Positions 1 to 8,865 are shown, counted from the stretch's first letter. The stretch is 53,445 bases of DNA from Streptomyces hirsutus (GCF_001418415.1 NZ_LIQT01000144.1:24859-78303); one strand, 5' to 3'. Made by a program: numbers and translations. Notes: generated by a model from the letters alone, not told the origin.

Positions 1-803
1 GCGGCGAGCCGGCTGAACACGGTGTCCTTGTTGGCCCCCATGACGATCCACCGTCCGTCGGACGTGGGGTAGACACTGGAGGGCGCGATGCCCGGCAGCA
101 GGGGTCCGGAGGGTCCGCGCACCTTCCCCAGTTTCACGAACTCGGGAAGGATCGACTCCATGTACATCCACGTCGCCTCGTAGAGCGCCACGTCGATCAC
201 CTGGCCCCGGGACCCCGTGCGCAGATGGCCCGACAGCAGGGCGAGCAGCGCGCCGATGAAGCCCTGGGTGCCCGCGAGGGCGTCCCCGATGGAGATGCCG
301 ACCCGCACGGGAGGCCGGTCCGGCTCGCCGGACAGATGCCGGAAGCCGCTCATCGCCTCGGCGATGGAGCCGAATCCGGCGCGGTCGCGCAGGGGGCCCG
401 TCTGCCCGTAGCCGGTGATGCGGACCATGACCAGGTCCGGGTTGTCGGCGTGCAGGTCCTCGGGGCCGAGGCCCCAGCGCTCCATGGTGCCGGGACGGAA
501 GTTCTCGATGACCACGTCGGCCGTACGGGCCAGTTCACGGAAGGCGGCCTGCCCCTCGGCGTCGCGGAGGTCGAGGGTGACCGACTTCTTGCCTCGGCCG
601 ATGATCGGCCAGTACAGCCCCACGCCCTTGTAGAGCCCGCCCCAGCGGCGCATGTCGTCACCGGCCGGGGGTTCGACCTTGATGACCTCGGCGCCGTGAT
701 CGGCGAACAGGTGGGCGCAGAAAGGCCCGCTGATGATGTGTCCGACCTCGAGGACGCGCAGGCCGGCGAGCGCGCCGCCGGCGGCGGACGCCCCGGCGGT
801 CAT
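1..803 (-). CDS. CaiB/BaiF family (class III) CoA transferase, C-terminus beyond window
   Basis: Class III CoA transferases move CoA between acyl-CoA and a free carboxylate, here probably to activate a catabolic intermediate in the cytoplasm. The reading frame is open from an ATG at 803 to the window edge (267 codons). It shows the family N-terminus (LAGLRVLEVGHIISGPFCAH), then GAEVIKVEPP, FRPGTMERWGLG, TGYGQTGPLRDRAG and a VGISIGD segment expected to carry the active-site Asp. GFG replaces the GHD of racemases, so transferase is preferred over alpha-methylacyl-CoA racemase. The ATG overlaps the stop of the upstream hydrolase (ATGA), indicating translational coupling and control by the operator at 2024-2045. 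The substrate is unknown. Confidence 0.9.
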   Translation of the reverse strand, partial: MTAGASAAGGALAGLRVLEVGHIISGPFCAHLFADHGAEVIKVEPPAGDDMRRWGGLYKGVGLYWPIIGRGKKSVTLDLRDAEGQAAFRELARTADVVIENFRPGTMERWGLGPEDLHADNPDLVMVRITGYGQTGPLRDRAGFGSIAEAMSGFRHLSGEPDRPPVRVGISIGDALAGTQGFIGALLALLSGHLRTGSRGQVIDVALYEATWMYMESILPEFVKLGKVRGPSGPLLPGIAPSSVYPTSDGRWIVMGANKDTVFSRLA

Positions 804-1969
804 CGGTCGAACCCGTTCTGCGTCAGCCAGCCGTCGATGTGGTCGACCGCGGACCGGAGATGTTCCTTCTGGCCGCTGTAGTAGTGGTTCGCGCCCTCGA
901 TCACGCTGAGTTGCTTGTTCTCGTGGGCGATGCCCTCGTAGATGGCCCGGGGGTGGGCCGGCGGGCACGCGTCGTCGCGGGAGTTCTCCAGCAGAAGCAC
1001 CGGGACGGTGACCCGGGACGCCGCGTCGGCGGCGTCGACCTGGGCGGTGTCGTAGGACCACTGGGAGAGCCAGCTGCGGGTGGTGGTGAAGCGGCCCAGC
1101 GCCGAGGGGCCGTCGTTGACCAGACGGGGATCGCCGAGGTAGGAGCCGGGGGCCCGGTCGTTGGGGTCGACGGCGAGGTCCAGCCAGCGGGGGTCGGCCA
1201 TGGTGCCCTGCACCACGAAGCAGTGCTCCTCCTGGTGGCGTCCGGCCGCCTTGAGGCCGGCCAGCCGTTCCTGGGCGTACGCGGTGATACGGCGGCTGCG
1301 GGCCACCTGGGCCGCGCGGTACTCGGCCAGGAACTCCGCCGTGTACGGGGGCTGGTCGGGGTTCTCGGGGGAGTAAAGGTTCAGGTGGGGGTCGCGCTCG
1401 TCGGGGCGCGACTCGTCCAGGATCGAGGCGTCCAGGAAGTCGGTCAGCAGGTGGTGGCGGCTGCGGTGCGCCGCGAGGATCATCACCCCGTCGGCCGGGG
1501 TGAGCCGGGTGTCGGCGAGCGGGGTGTACTCCCCCGCGCCGGTGAGCTTGATGACCGGCTTCTCGGCCTCGGCCTGATAGCCCATCATCAGCGAGCCGCC
1601 GCCGCTCCAGCCGGCCAGGACGACCCGCTCGTAGCCGAGGCGCTCCTTGGCGTCCTTCACCACGGCGCCGAGGTCGAGGAGGACGTTCTCCATGATCAGC
1701 GCGGCGTCGCCGTTGCTGTAGCGGGTGCCGGCGGCGAGCACGTGGAATCCGGCGCGGGCCAGCGCCGAGAACATCGGCAGGTAGCCGGGTGAGCCGATGG
1801 GGTGCATGGCGACCACGCAGGTGGTGGACGGGTTCTCACCACGGAGCAACTGGGCCTGCAGCACCACCGAGTCACCGATCGTGCCGTAGACGTCCTTGCG
1901 GGTGGAGTTGTCCCGTTGCACCACGAGGTAGGGGGTGCGGGTGTACTTCACGGACGTGTCCGCGGGCAT
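800..1969 (-). CDS. alpha/beta-hydrolase fold protein
   Basis: This 389-residue protein has an alpha/beta-hydrolase fold. It shows a nucleophile elbow GWSGGGS near residue 124, a candidate acid in ENSRDDACPP near 335 and a C-terminal candidate His in GANHYYSG near 366, giving a Ser-Asp-His triad. No signal peptide or membrane segment is seen, so it is cytoplasmic. Hydrolases of this type cleave esters, lactones, C-C bonds or CoA thioesters, and the sequence alone does not say which. It is the first gene of a two-gene operon with the CoA transferase (ATGA overlap). Its ATG lies about 55 bases downstream of the operator at 2024-2045, so it probably belongs to the shared regulon. Confidence 0.85.
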   Translation of the reverse strand: MPADTSVKYTRTPYLVVQRDNSTRKDVYGTIGDSVVLQAQLLRGENPSTTCVVAMHPIGSPGYLPMFSALARAGFHVLAAGTRYSNGDAALIMENVLLDLGAVVKDAKERLGYERVVLAGWSGGGSLMMGYQAEAEKPVIKLTGAGEYTPLADTRLTPADGVMILAAHRSRHHLLTDFLDASILDESRPDERDPHLNLYSPENPDQPPYTAEFLAEYRAAQVARSRRITAYAQERLAGLKAAGRHQEEHCFVVQGTMADPRWLDLAVDPNDRAPGSYLGDPRLVNDGPSALGRFTTTRSWLSQWSYDTAQVDAADAASRVTVPVLLLENSRDDACPPAHPRAIYEGIAHENKQLSVIEGANHYYSGQKEHLRSAVDHIDGWLTQNGFDR

Positions 1970-2023
1970 GGGCGTTCCTCCAGTGCTCGACGTCGTGCGG
2001 GCCGGCCGTCAGATGCCGTCCAC

Positions 2024-2045
2024 AAAACCATACAGTGTTTGGATC
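2024..2045. promoter_or_regulatory. island operator copy 1
   Basis: Imperfect palindrome with core AACCATACAGTGTTTGGATC, one of 13 copies of the same 22-bp element in this window. It lies upstream of the minus-strand hydrolase/CoA-transferase operon. The left half AACC-A-AC and the right half GTTTGG match the consensus. Confidence 0.75.
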
Positions 2046-2166
2046 CCGGTGTGCAGCTCCGTCCCGGGGCCGGGGGTTTTCCACGCGGTCCCGGGACGGA
2101 GCAGGGTGGGGCGGGGCCCGTCGGAGACCGACTGCCCGCGCGAAGCCGAGAGCTCGCGGGGAACCG

Positions 2167-2194
2167 CCGGCACCGCGGCGGACCGCGGTGCCGG
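2167..2194 (-). terminator. hairpin downstream of enoyl-CoA hydratase
   Basis: A perfect 12-bp stem, CCGGCACCGCGG paired with CCGCGGTGCCGG around a 4-base loop, lies about 40 bases beyond the stop of the minus-strand gene that ends at 2233. It is probably a U-tract-less actinobacterial terminator. Confidence 0.6.
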
Positions 2195-2232
2195 CCCCCA
2201 CGAGCCCGGCGGGAACCGTACGAGCGGTCCCC

Positions 2233-3009
2233 CTACGAAGAGGTCTCCCGCGACAGGTAGCCCCGGCGCTCGCCGGACACGAAGGTCTCGCGGGCCTCGC
2301 GCGCGTCACCGCGCATGTTGAGTTCGAGGGTCAACGCGGTCTCCTGGCGGTACAGCGGGCCGATGTCCCGCCGGGCGCTGCCGTTGATGGCCTTCTTGGC
2401 CGCCCTGACCACCGAGGGCCTCTTGGCCGCGATGACTCCGGCCAGCCGCCGGGCCTCCACCGGCACCGACTCCTCGTCGGGCACCGCGACCACGGTCCCG
2501 TACGAGGCCAGCTCCCGCCCCAGGACCGGCTCGCAGGTGAGCATGGCCTGGCGCAGCCGCTTGTCCGGCATCAGGCCCATCGCCTGGACCGCGCCGCCGG
2601 TGGCACCGTTGTCGACCTCGGCGAGCACGAAGCGGCACTCCTCGTCGGCGACCACGATGTCGCAGGCCCCGGCGACCAGGACGCCCAGCCCGATGCAGTA
2701 GCGGTGCACGGCGGCGATGACGGGGGCGGCGCACTCGTGCAGGGCCACGGTCAGGTCGGTGGAGCCGTTGACCTGCCCGAGGATGCCCTCGAAGCCGGGC
2801 AGCCGCTGGACCTCCTTGACGTCACCGCCCCCGATGAAGCCCCGGCCCTCGCCGCGCAGGACCACCGCGCGCACCTCGGGGCGCGCGGCGACGCCCTCCA
2901 CGACGGCTGCCAGCGCGGCGAGGTCCTCGATCCCCACGGCGTTGACCGGCGGGGCGTCGACGACCAGTTCGAGGACGCCGTCCTCGGACAGCTTCTGCTG
3001 GATGGGCAC
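2233..3009 (-). CDS. enoyl-CoA hydratase/isomerase family protein
   Basis: This 258-residue crotonase-fold protein has its expected oxyanion-hole loop at RGFIGGGDVKEV (about residues 56-67) and the second loop at HRYCIGLGVLVAGACDIVVA (about 101-120). Crotonases hydrate, isomerise or cleave CoA thioesters in beta-oxidation-type pathways. The usual catalytic Glu region reads LAEVDNGATGG and is atypical, so the exact reaction is uncertain. The start is a GTG at 3009 with AAGGA seven bases upstream. It is the last gene of the SDR / atypical SDR / hydratase operon (15-bp gap to the gene upstream) and is followed by a strong hairpin. Confidence 0.88.
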   Translation of the reverse strand: MPIQQKLSEDGVLELVVDAPPVNAVGIEDLAALAAVVEGVAARPEVRAVVLRGEGRGFIGGGDVKEVQRLPGFEGILGQVNGSTDLTVALHECAAPVIAAVHRYCIGLGVLVAGACDIVVADEECRFVLAEVDNGATGGAVQAMGLMPDKRLRQAMLTCEPVLGRELASYGTVVAVPDEESVPVEARRLAGVIAAKRPSVVRAAKKAINGSARRDIGPLYRQETALTLELNMRGDAREARETFVSGERRGYLSRETSS

Positions 3010-3024
3010 GGTGTCGTCCTTCGC

Positions 3025-4143
3025 TCAGCGTCCGCGTTCGTCGCCGGTGAGCGACGGGACCTTCGGGTGCGGCATGGGGTGGGCCAGGGGCGGGGCCTCG
3101 TCGGGCGCCTCGGCCCGGCACATCTCGACCGCCTTGGCGTAGGCGGCGACCTGCCGGTCCTCCAGCTCGTAGTCGAACTTGGCGGTGTACATCGGGTACG
3201 CCTCGGGGGTGGGCGGGTTCTCCCGCAGCCACTCGACGGTCTCCACGAGCGCGTCGTACGCCGTGATGACGTCCCGGTGACCGAGCTGGGTGCGGATCTT
3301 CGAGGCGTCGACCGTCATGTGCGGGCGGGAGGCGGGCGCCAGGAACTCGTTGACGGCCGAGGGCGCGATCAGCGACGGGATGCCGACGAAGTCCAGCGGC
3401 TTCCCGCAGATCTCCGCCACCACCTCGGCCCACTGGCGCAGGGTGAACTGGTCGTCGTCGGCGACGTTGTAGGACTCGCCGTCGGCCACCTCGGGCTGGT
3501 CGACGATCGCCATGATGCTCGCGGCCGCGTTCCGGGCGGCGCAACGGAAGATCATCCACAGGCCGTCGTCGGGCAGGATCATGTAATCGCGGCCGTCCTG
3601 GATCCGCTTCAGCACCGCCCACTCCCACGGCACGATGTTGCGCGGGCCGTAGATCTGCGGGTACCGGACGTAGGACGCCATGTAGGCGCCGTTCGCGGCA
3701 CGCTCCATCACCGAGCGCTCGGCATTCAGAATCTGCATCGCGAACTTCGCCGGTACGGCCGCGGTGTCGGCCAGCGGGCTGTCCTCGCGGGCGTTGATCT
3801 TCATGCCCCACGGCTTGGAGCCCTGCGGCTCGATGAAGCCGCGGTAGACCGGTACACCGCCGACACAGATCAGCTGGTCGGTCCGGCCGGCGAAGAACTC
3901 CCCGGTCACCCGCATCCGCCCGTAGGTCGCGACCACGAGATCCCACTCCTGGCCGCCGACGACCTCTTCCAGCGTCTCGGCGAAGTGCGGGTCGGCGTGC
4001 AGGTGCCGGACGTCGGGCAGACCGGGCGGCTCGTGGGCGCCGCGGTGCAGCATGGTGACGTCGTGGCCCCGGTCGAGCAGCCCCTGCAGGATGTGCGGAC
4101 CGGTCGGACCGGTGCCGCCGATGACCAGTGTCCTCTTGCTCAT
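3025..4143 (-). CDS. NAD-dependent epimerase/dehydratase-like (atypical SDR) protein
   Basis: This 372-residue protein begins with a Rossmann nucleotide-binding loop (LVIGGTGPTGPHIL, residues 6-19) and contains YPQIYGPRNIVPWEW and NVADDDQFTLRQWAE, as in extended or atypical SDRs. I see no clear YxxxK catalytic pair, so redox or isomerase activity is inferred only from the fold. A close paralogue lies at 19902-21029, sharing nearly the same N-terminal loop, the HRG-HEPPGLPDVRH segment and an AHPMPHP tail. It sits 3 bp after the SDR stop and 15 bp before the hydratase, in the operon behind the operator at 4987-5008. Confidence 0.85.
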   Translation of the reverse strand: MSKRTLVIGGTGPTGPHILQGLLDRGHDVTMLHRGAHEPPGLPDVRHLHADPHFAETLEEVVGGQEWDLVVATYGRMRVTGEFFAGRTDQLICVGGVPVYRGFIEPQGSKPWGMKINAREDSPLADTAAVPAKFAMQILNAERSVMERAANGAYMASYVRYPQIYGPRNIVPWEWAVLKRIQDGRDYMILPDDGLWMIFRCAARNAAASIMAIVDQPEVADGESYNVADDDQFTLRQWAEVVAEICGKPLDFVGIPSLIAPSAVNEFLAPASRPHMTVDASKIRTQLGHRDVITAYDALVETVEWLRENPPTPEAYPMYTAKFDYELEDRQVAAYAKAVEMCRAEAPDEAPPLAHPMPHPKVPSLTGDERGR

Positions 4144-4146
4144 GGC

Positions 4147-4959
4147 TCAGTCCTCGATTCCACGGCTGACCGCGGGGGCCAGCCCTTCGCTGAAGGCCGT
4201 CTGTCCGCCGTCGACCGGGATGACCGCGCCGGTGATGAAACTGGAGAGGTCGGAGGCGAGGAACACCACTGCCTGCGCCATCTCCTCGGGCCGGCCGACC
4301 CGGTTCAGCAGATGGGAGCGCTCGACCTCGCGCAGCCGCTCCGCGGGCAGGCCGCTGCGCAGCGCGGGAGTGTCGAAGACGCCGGGCACGATCGCGTTGC
4401 AGCGGACGCCCTGCGCCCCGTAGTGCACCGCCACCGTGCGGGTCAGCCCGATGATGCCGGCCTTGGCGGTGTTGTAGCTCATCCGCCAGGTGGCGCCTGT
4501 GACGCCGCGGGTGGAGGACATGTTGACGATGCTGCCGTTCCCGGCTTCGAGCATCCCGGGCAGCACGTGCTTGCAGCCGAGTGCCGCGCCGGTCAGGGTG
4601 ACCGACAGGCTGGTGTTCCAGGCGTCCAGGTCGAGATGGAGCGGATCGCGGTCGAGGTCCATCACCGGTCCGGCGGTGAGCGCGGCGTTGTTGTGCAGCA
4701 CGGTCACCGGCTCGGCGAACTCGCGGCGCGCCGTCCTGACGGCCTCCTCCCAGGAGGCCTCGTCGGCGATGTCGAGAACCACCGCGGCGGCCGTACCGCC
4801 GGCCTGGGTGATCGCCTTCGCGGTGGTGGTCGCGGTGTCGCCGTTCACGTCGGTCACCACCACCTTGGCGCCCGCCGCGGCGAGGGCCTCGGCGGAGGCC
4901 CGGCCCATTCCGGAGCCTGCGCCGGTGACCAGCGCGACCCTCTCGTCCAGGGAACCCAT
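4147..4959 (-). CDS. short-chain dehydrogenase/reductase (SDR)
   Basis: This classical SDR of 270 residues has the TGAGSGMG cofactor loop at 12-19, HNNAA at 89-93, the active-site Ser in NMSST (146-150) and YNTAK (Y162, K166). The end, FITGAVIPVDGGQT, is typical of the family. It should oxidise or reduce a hydroxyl/keto group with NAD(P)(H), and the Asp in VTDVNG suggests NAD preference. It is the first gene of a three-gene operon. The operator at 4987-5008 lies 27 bases upstream of the ATG. Substrate unknown; a ring hydroxyl of a terpenoid or steroid is plausible from context. Confidence 0.92.
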   Translation of the reverse strand: MGSLDERVALVTGAGSGMGRASAEALAAAGAKVVVTDVNGDTATTTAKAITQAGGTAAAVVLDIADEASWEEAVRTARREFAEPVTVLHNNAALTAGPVMDLDRDPLHLDLDAWNTSLSVTLTGAALGCKHVLPGMLEAGNGSIVNMSSTRGVTGATWRMSYNTAKAGIIGLTRTVAVHYGAQGVRCNAIVPGVFDTPALRSGLPAERLREVERSHLLNRVGRPEEMAQAVVFLASDLSSFITGAVIPVDGGQTAFSEGLAPAVSRGIED

Positions 4960-4986
4960 CGTCGTGTTCTCCGTTCACCTCGGCGT

Positions 4987-5008
4987 AAAACCAAACAGTG
5001 TTCTATCA
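4987..5008. promoter_or_regulatory. island operator copy 2
   Basis: Core AACCAAACAGTGTTCTATCA. The left half-site matches the consensus perfectly (AAAACCAAAC) and the right half is degenerate. It sits immediately upstream of the minus-strand SDR operon starting at 4959. Confidence 0.75.
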
Positions 5009-5035
5009 GGGTCGGCGGCGCGGGGGGAAGGAAAG

Positions 5036-5497
5036 TCAGTCCCCGGCGCGCATGTGGTCGTCCAGGAGAGGCGGCCGGTCGGTCGCGAAGTCCTCGGGCA
5101 GATACCGCTCGGCGAACTCGCGGGTGTCGTAGAAGTAATCGCGCACCCAGCGGATGCGGCCGTCCTCGACCTTGAGCGTGCCCATCACTTTGAACGAGTG
5201 GAGCAGCCTGCCGTCGGCGCCGACGGAGTCGTCGTACCGCTCGGTGAGGACGTAGGGACCGTCGGCGGCGGCGTGCACCAGGTCGAACCTGAAGCCCGCC
5301 ACCCCCTTGCGGGCCTTCGCCTTCTCCAGGTCCGCCACCAGCTGCTCCAGGCTGGTCACCCGGGGCGGGTCGAAGCCGGCGGAGGCCCACCACAGGTCGT
5401 CGTGGCACAGCCGCCGGGCGGTCGCCACCATGTCGTCGTGGGTCGGCCCGAAGTGTGCGAAGAAGTCGCGCACCACGGTCAGCGGATCGGTGTTCAC
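5036..5497 (-). CDS. limonene-1,2-epoxide hydrolase-like NTF2-fold protein
   Basis: The preferred GTG start at 5497 is preceded by GGAGGAG and gives 153 residues; an ATG at 5536 would add 13. The sequence ends like limonene-epoxide hydrolases, with TERYDD, GTLKVEDGRI and WVRDYFYDTREF. R87, D89 and D120 occupy the Arg-Asp-Asp catalytic positions with the same spacing (2 and 31 residues) as the family reference, so epoxide hydrolysis is a credible function. Mycobacterial members act on sterol epoxides. It is the last gene of the transporter operon (LivF, LivHMG fusion, VOC protein) and could open an epoxide made by one of the P450s. Other NTF2 roles cannot be excluded. Confidence 0.78.
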   Translation of the reverse strand: MNTDPLTVVRDFFAHFGPTHDDMVATARRLCHDDLWWASAGFDPPRVTSLEQLVADLEKAKARKGVAGFRFDLVHAAADGPYVLTERYDDSVGADGRLLHSFKVMGTLKVEDGRIRWVRDYFYDTREFAERYLPEDFATDRPPLLDDHMRAGD

Positions 5498-5539
5498 CCG
5501 CTCGCCTCCTCCTTCCCCGACCGGTGTGCCCGGCACGGC

Positions 5540-6100
5540 TCAGGCGTTCTCGTGGTCATAGCGGTAGGCCGTGAGCACGGCCTCGTCCTCGCCCTCGTGG
5601 AAACGGCGGACCAGGTCGTCGAAGTCCACGCTGTGACCGACCGGGTGCCGGGCGAAGGCCGGCGAGCGCAGGAACGCGGTCGCCTCCTCGTTGTCGGCGA
5701 ACCGGTCGATCTGCAGCTCGGCCCGGTTCCCGTCCGGGTCCTGGTAGTAGACCGACAGGGTCGGGCCGTGGTTGACGACCCACGTGGCGTCGATGCCCTG
5801 GCCCTTGAGCCGCTCGTACGTGGCCACCAGGTCGGCCAGGCTCGCGTAGGTGAACGCGATGTGGTCCAGGCCCGCCGTGTGCCCGGTGGGGCCGCCGAGG
5901 TCCGGCGGCCGGACGATCGCGATCCGATGGTGCTCGTCGTCGAAGGTCAGAAAGCCGATGAACTCGTTCTCGAACACCACCTCCGCCTGGAGCAGGTCGG
6001 CCCACCAGTCGAGCATCGGCCGCAGCCGCCGGGTGCGGAGCACCACGTGGGCCAGGCGGGAGGGCACGACCCTGCGGGTCGTGCCCTCGGCCCCGGGCAT
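5540..6100 (-). CDS. VOC-fold protein, extradiol dioxygenase-like
   Basis: This 186-residue single-domain vicinal-oxygen-chelate protein has metal-ligand candidates H18 (RLAHVVL), H80 (LDHIAF) and E128 (NRAELQID), the His-His-Glu set of type I extradiol dioxygenases. YYQDPDGNRAELQ is the usual signature near the last ligand. It may cleave a catechol-like ring, or do other VOC chemistry. The ATG at 6100 overlaps the stop of the transporter fusion (ATGA). A second VOC protein lies at 29410. The family is clear, but dioxygenase activity is inferred. Confidence 0.85.
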   Translation of the reverse strand: MPGAEGTTRRVVPSRLAHVVLRTRRLRPMLDWWADLLQAEVVFENEFIGFLTFDDEHHRIAIVRPPDLGGPTGHTAGLDHIAFTYASLADLVATYERLKGQGIDATWVVNHGPTLSVYYQDPDGNRAELQIDRFADNEEATAFLRSPAFARHPVGHSVDFDDLVRRFHEGEDEAVLTAYRYDHENA

Positions 6101-8865
6101 CAGCTGAACTCCTCGATGAGGTCGCCGTCGCGCCGCCCGGCTGCCTCCGTCGTGTCCTGCGTGCCGGCGGACTCGGCGGGCTCGTCGGCCCCGCCCCCCA
6201 GGTAGGCGCTGAGCACCCGCGGGTCGTTGCGCACCTCCTCGGGGCCGCCGTTGACGAGGACGGCTCCGGCGGTCAGCACGGTCACCTCGTCGCAGGCGGC
6301 GAGCACCATGTCGATGTTGTGCTCGACCAGCAGGATGCCCATGCCCCAGTCCTTGGCCAGGCGGCGCAGCAGTGCGGCGAGGTCCTGTGCCTCGGGGTCG
6401 CTCAGGCCGGCGGCGGGCTCGTCGAGGCAGAGCACCGAGGGGGTGCTGGCCACGGCCCTGGCGATCGCCGCGAGGCGGCGGTGGCCCATGGAGAGTTCGC
6501 CGGGCTTCAGGTCGAGCTCGCCGAGCAGGTTGAACTCGCGGGCCGCGGCGAGCGCTACGCCGTTGAGCTGGATACGGCCCGGCCGCACGAAGTCGGCACC
6601 GTACTTCAGGGGGCTCCACTGCTCACTGGCGATGGCGAGGTTCTCGCGCAGGGTGAGGTCCTCGAACAGCTCCAGGGACTGGAAGGAGCGGCCCAGGCCG
6701 GCCTTCAGCCGCTTCTGGGGCGACAGGCGGGTCAGGTCGGCGCCGTCCAGGTCTACCGTGCCCGTCTCGCACCGTACGAAGCCGGTGACGGCGTCGATGA
6801 CCGTGGTCTTGCCCGCGCCGTTGGGGCCGATCAGGCCGTGCACGGTGCCGGGCACGACGGTGAACGTCGCGTCGGACACGGCGACCACGTTGCCGAAGCG
6901 CACCCGCACTCCGGAGACGGTGAGCCGCTTGGGCGCCACCGGCTCGGCCTTGACGGCTTCGGCGGCCTCGACGTCCGCGGCGTCGGCCGTGGGCTCCTCC
7001 TTCTTACGGCGCAGCTTGCGTCCGATGCCCTTGACCAGTTCGACGTTGACCTGCCACAGGCCGGACGGGTTCTGCACCAGGATGACCAGCAGCATCAGGC
7101 CGCTGATCAGCGGGAGCCAGGACTCGATCGAGTGGATACCGGAGAACAGTTCCGAGCCGACACCCGACGGCATCAGCGTGCCGCCCATGACACCGCCGCC
7201 GACGTATCCGGCGCCGCCCACCACGGTCATGGCGACGACCACGATGGAGTTGAAGGTGTCGAAGTTGATGGTCACCACACTGAAGCTGCGGAAGGTGAGC
7301 ACCACACCGGCGATGGCCGCGATGCCGGCCGCCGCACCGAACGCGAACAGCTTGGCCCCGAAGACGCTGACGCCCAGAGAGGCCGCCGCACGCTCGTTGC
7401 TCCGCACGGCGAGCAGCCGACGGCCGACGGCACCGCGGCGCAGGTTGAGGACGCCGACCGCCACGAGCACCAGCAGGACGAGCGCCATCACGGCGTAGTT
7501 GCCGGGTGCCAGCAGGCCGCTGACGTTCAGCCCGAAGATCTCGATGGGCGGGACGACGATGCCGCTCGTGCCGCCGCTGTAGTCGCTGTTGTTCAGGACG
7601 ATGTTGTAGATGACGACGGCGAGGCCGAGGGTGACGATGGCCAGGTTGATGCCGCGGGTGCGCAGGGCGGGCAGTGCCACGAGCACGCCGAGCAGCGCGG
7701 TGACCGCCACGGCACCGACGAGGGCGGCGAGGAAGGGCCACTTGAGGTCGGCCACCAGGCGGGCGGCGATCAGGGCGCCGAAGCCGGCCAGGACGTACTG
7801 GGCGAGCGAGAGCTGCCCGGCGTATCCGGTGACGAGCACGATGGACACGCACAGGATCGCGAAGCCCATGGTGACGGTGACCGCGTTGGTCCAGGCGGTG
7901 TCGAACACCGAGGAGACCAGCCAGGCCATGACCGCGGTGACGACGACCGTCGGGATGATCCGCACCTTGCCGGAACCGACGTCGATCATGCGGTCCAGCA
8001 CGTGGCTGCGCAGCGGGATGCCGCGCCCGCGCAGCACCATCACGACCACCACGATGATGAAAGGCACGCTGGCCGACCAGCCCGGCGCGCTGACGTAGCG
8101 GGCCATGAGGGACTCGACGACACCGAGCCCGATGGCTCCGGCGAACACGATCGGGAACGAGTTGAAGTTGGCGATGAGGCCGACGGCGAGGGCGGGTATC
8201 ACCAGCATGGCGAGAACCTGCGGCTGCAGGTAGGTGATCGGCGCGATGAGGGCACCCGCGAGCGCGCTGAGGCCGGCGCCCAGGGCCCAGTTGACGGTCG
8301 CGATGCGCTCCGGGGAGTGCCCGAGACTCGCGGCGACGCGGACGTTCTCGGCGACCGCGCCCGTGGCGCGGCCGAACGTCGTACGGCGGTAGACGAACCA
8401 GAGCGCGACGGTGGAGGCGGCGCCGAGGAGGAAGAGGATCATGCGGTCGGCGCCGACGTAGACGTCGGGGGCAACCTGGATCCCGCTGGTCGGCAGCAGC
8501 GACGGCGCGGCCTTCAGGTCACTGCCGTAGATGAGTACGGCGGCCGATGTCAGGACCATGAGCACGGCCAGGGTCGAGATCACCTTCAGCAGAGCCGAGG
8601 ATTCCCTCATCGGTTTCAGGATCAGCAGCTGCACCAGTGTGCCGAGGACCGCGCCCACCGCGACGGCGAAGACCAGGCCGAGCCAGCGCGGGAGCGAGAA
8701 GCCCACCACGGCCTGGTAGTAGGCGTAGCCGCCGACCATCACGAAGCCGCCCTGGGCGAAGTTGAGGATGCCGGATCCCCGATAGACCAGTACCAGCCCC
8801 TGGGCGATCAGCGCGTAGAGCGCACCGGCTCCCAGGCCGATGAGCACATACCGGAGGATGTCCAT
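6100..8865 (-). CDS. branched-chain-type ABC transporter, LivH-LivM-LivG fused in one polypeptide
   Basis: The 921-residue protein joins three subunits that are usually separate. Residues 1-285 form a LivH-like permease (starting GLGAGALYALIAQGLVLVYR). Residues about 300-620 form a LivM-like permease (GYAGQLSLAQ at 347-356). A charged linker near 620-645 leads to a LivG-like ATPase with Walker A GPNGAGKTT at 680-688, signature LSMGHRR at 791 and Walker B VLCLDE at 811. It would import a hydrophobic or carboxylated substrate delivered by binding lipoproteins. It is 40 bp downstream of LivF, and the start has AGGAG upstream. Three binding proteins are encoded elsewhere in the window, all without their own permease. 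Confidence 0.93.
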   Translation of the reverse strand: MDILRYVLIGLGAGALYALIAQGLVLVYRGSGILNFAQGGFVMVGGYAYYQAVVGFSLPRWLGLVFAVAVGAVLGTLVQLLILKPMRESSALLKVISTLAVLMVLTSAAVLIYGSDLKAAPSLLPTSGIQVAPDVYVGADRMILFLLGAASTVALWFVYRRTTFGRATGAVAENVRVAASLGHSPERIATVNWALGAGLSALAGALIAPITYLQPQVLAMLVIPALAVGLIANFNSFPIVFAGAIGLGVVESLMARYVSAPGWSASVPFIIVVVVMVLRGRGIPLRSHVLDRMIDVGSGKVRIIPTVVVTAVMAWLVSSVFDTAWTNAVTVTMGFAILCVSIVLVTGYAGQLSLAQYVLAGFGALIAARLVADLKWPFLAALVGAVAVTALLGVLVALPALRTRGINLAIVTLGLAVVIYNIVLNNSDYSGGTSGIVVPPIEIFGLNVSGLLAPGNYAVMALVLLVLVAVGVLNLRRGAVGRRLLAVRSNERAAASLGVSVFGAKLFAFGAAAGIAAIAGVVLTFRSFSVVTINFDTFNSIVVVAMTVVGGAGYVGGGVMGGTLMPSGVGSELFSGIHSIESWLPLISGLMLLVILVQNPSGLWQVNVELVKGIGRKLRRKKEEPTADAADVEAAEAVKAEPVAPKRLTVSGVRVRFGNVVAVSDATFTVVPGTVHGLIGPNGAGKTTVIDAVTGFVRCETGTVDLDGADLTRLSPQKRLKAGLGRSFQSLELFEDLTLRENLAIASEQWSPLKYGADFVRPGRIQLNGVALAAAREFNLLGELDLKPGELSMGHRRLAAIARAVASTPSVLCLDEPAAGLSDPEAQDLAALLRRLAKDWGMGILLVEHNIDMVLAACDEVTVLTAGAVLVNGGPEEVRNDPRVLSAYLGGGADEPAESAGTQDTTEAAGRRDGDLIEEFS

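Noticed and set aside
1789..5175. Very long plus-strand open frame (over 1100 codons) across the SDR/hydratase operon
   Set aside because: It is antisense to clear family genes, has low-complexity Arg/Gly/Asp/Val-rich composition and no recognisable domain. This is the usual shadow of high-GC coding sequence.
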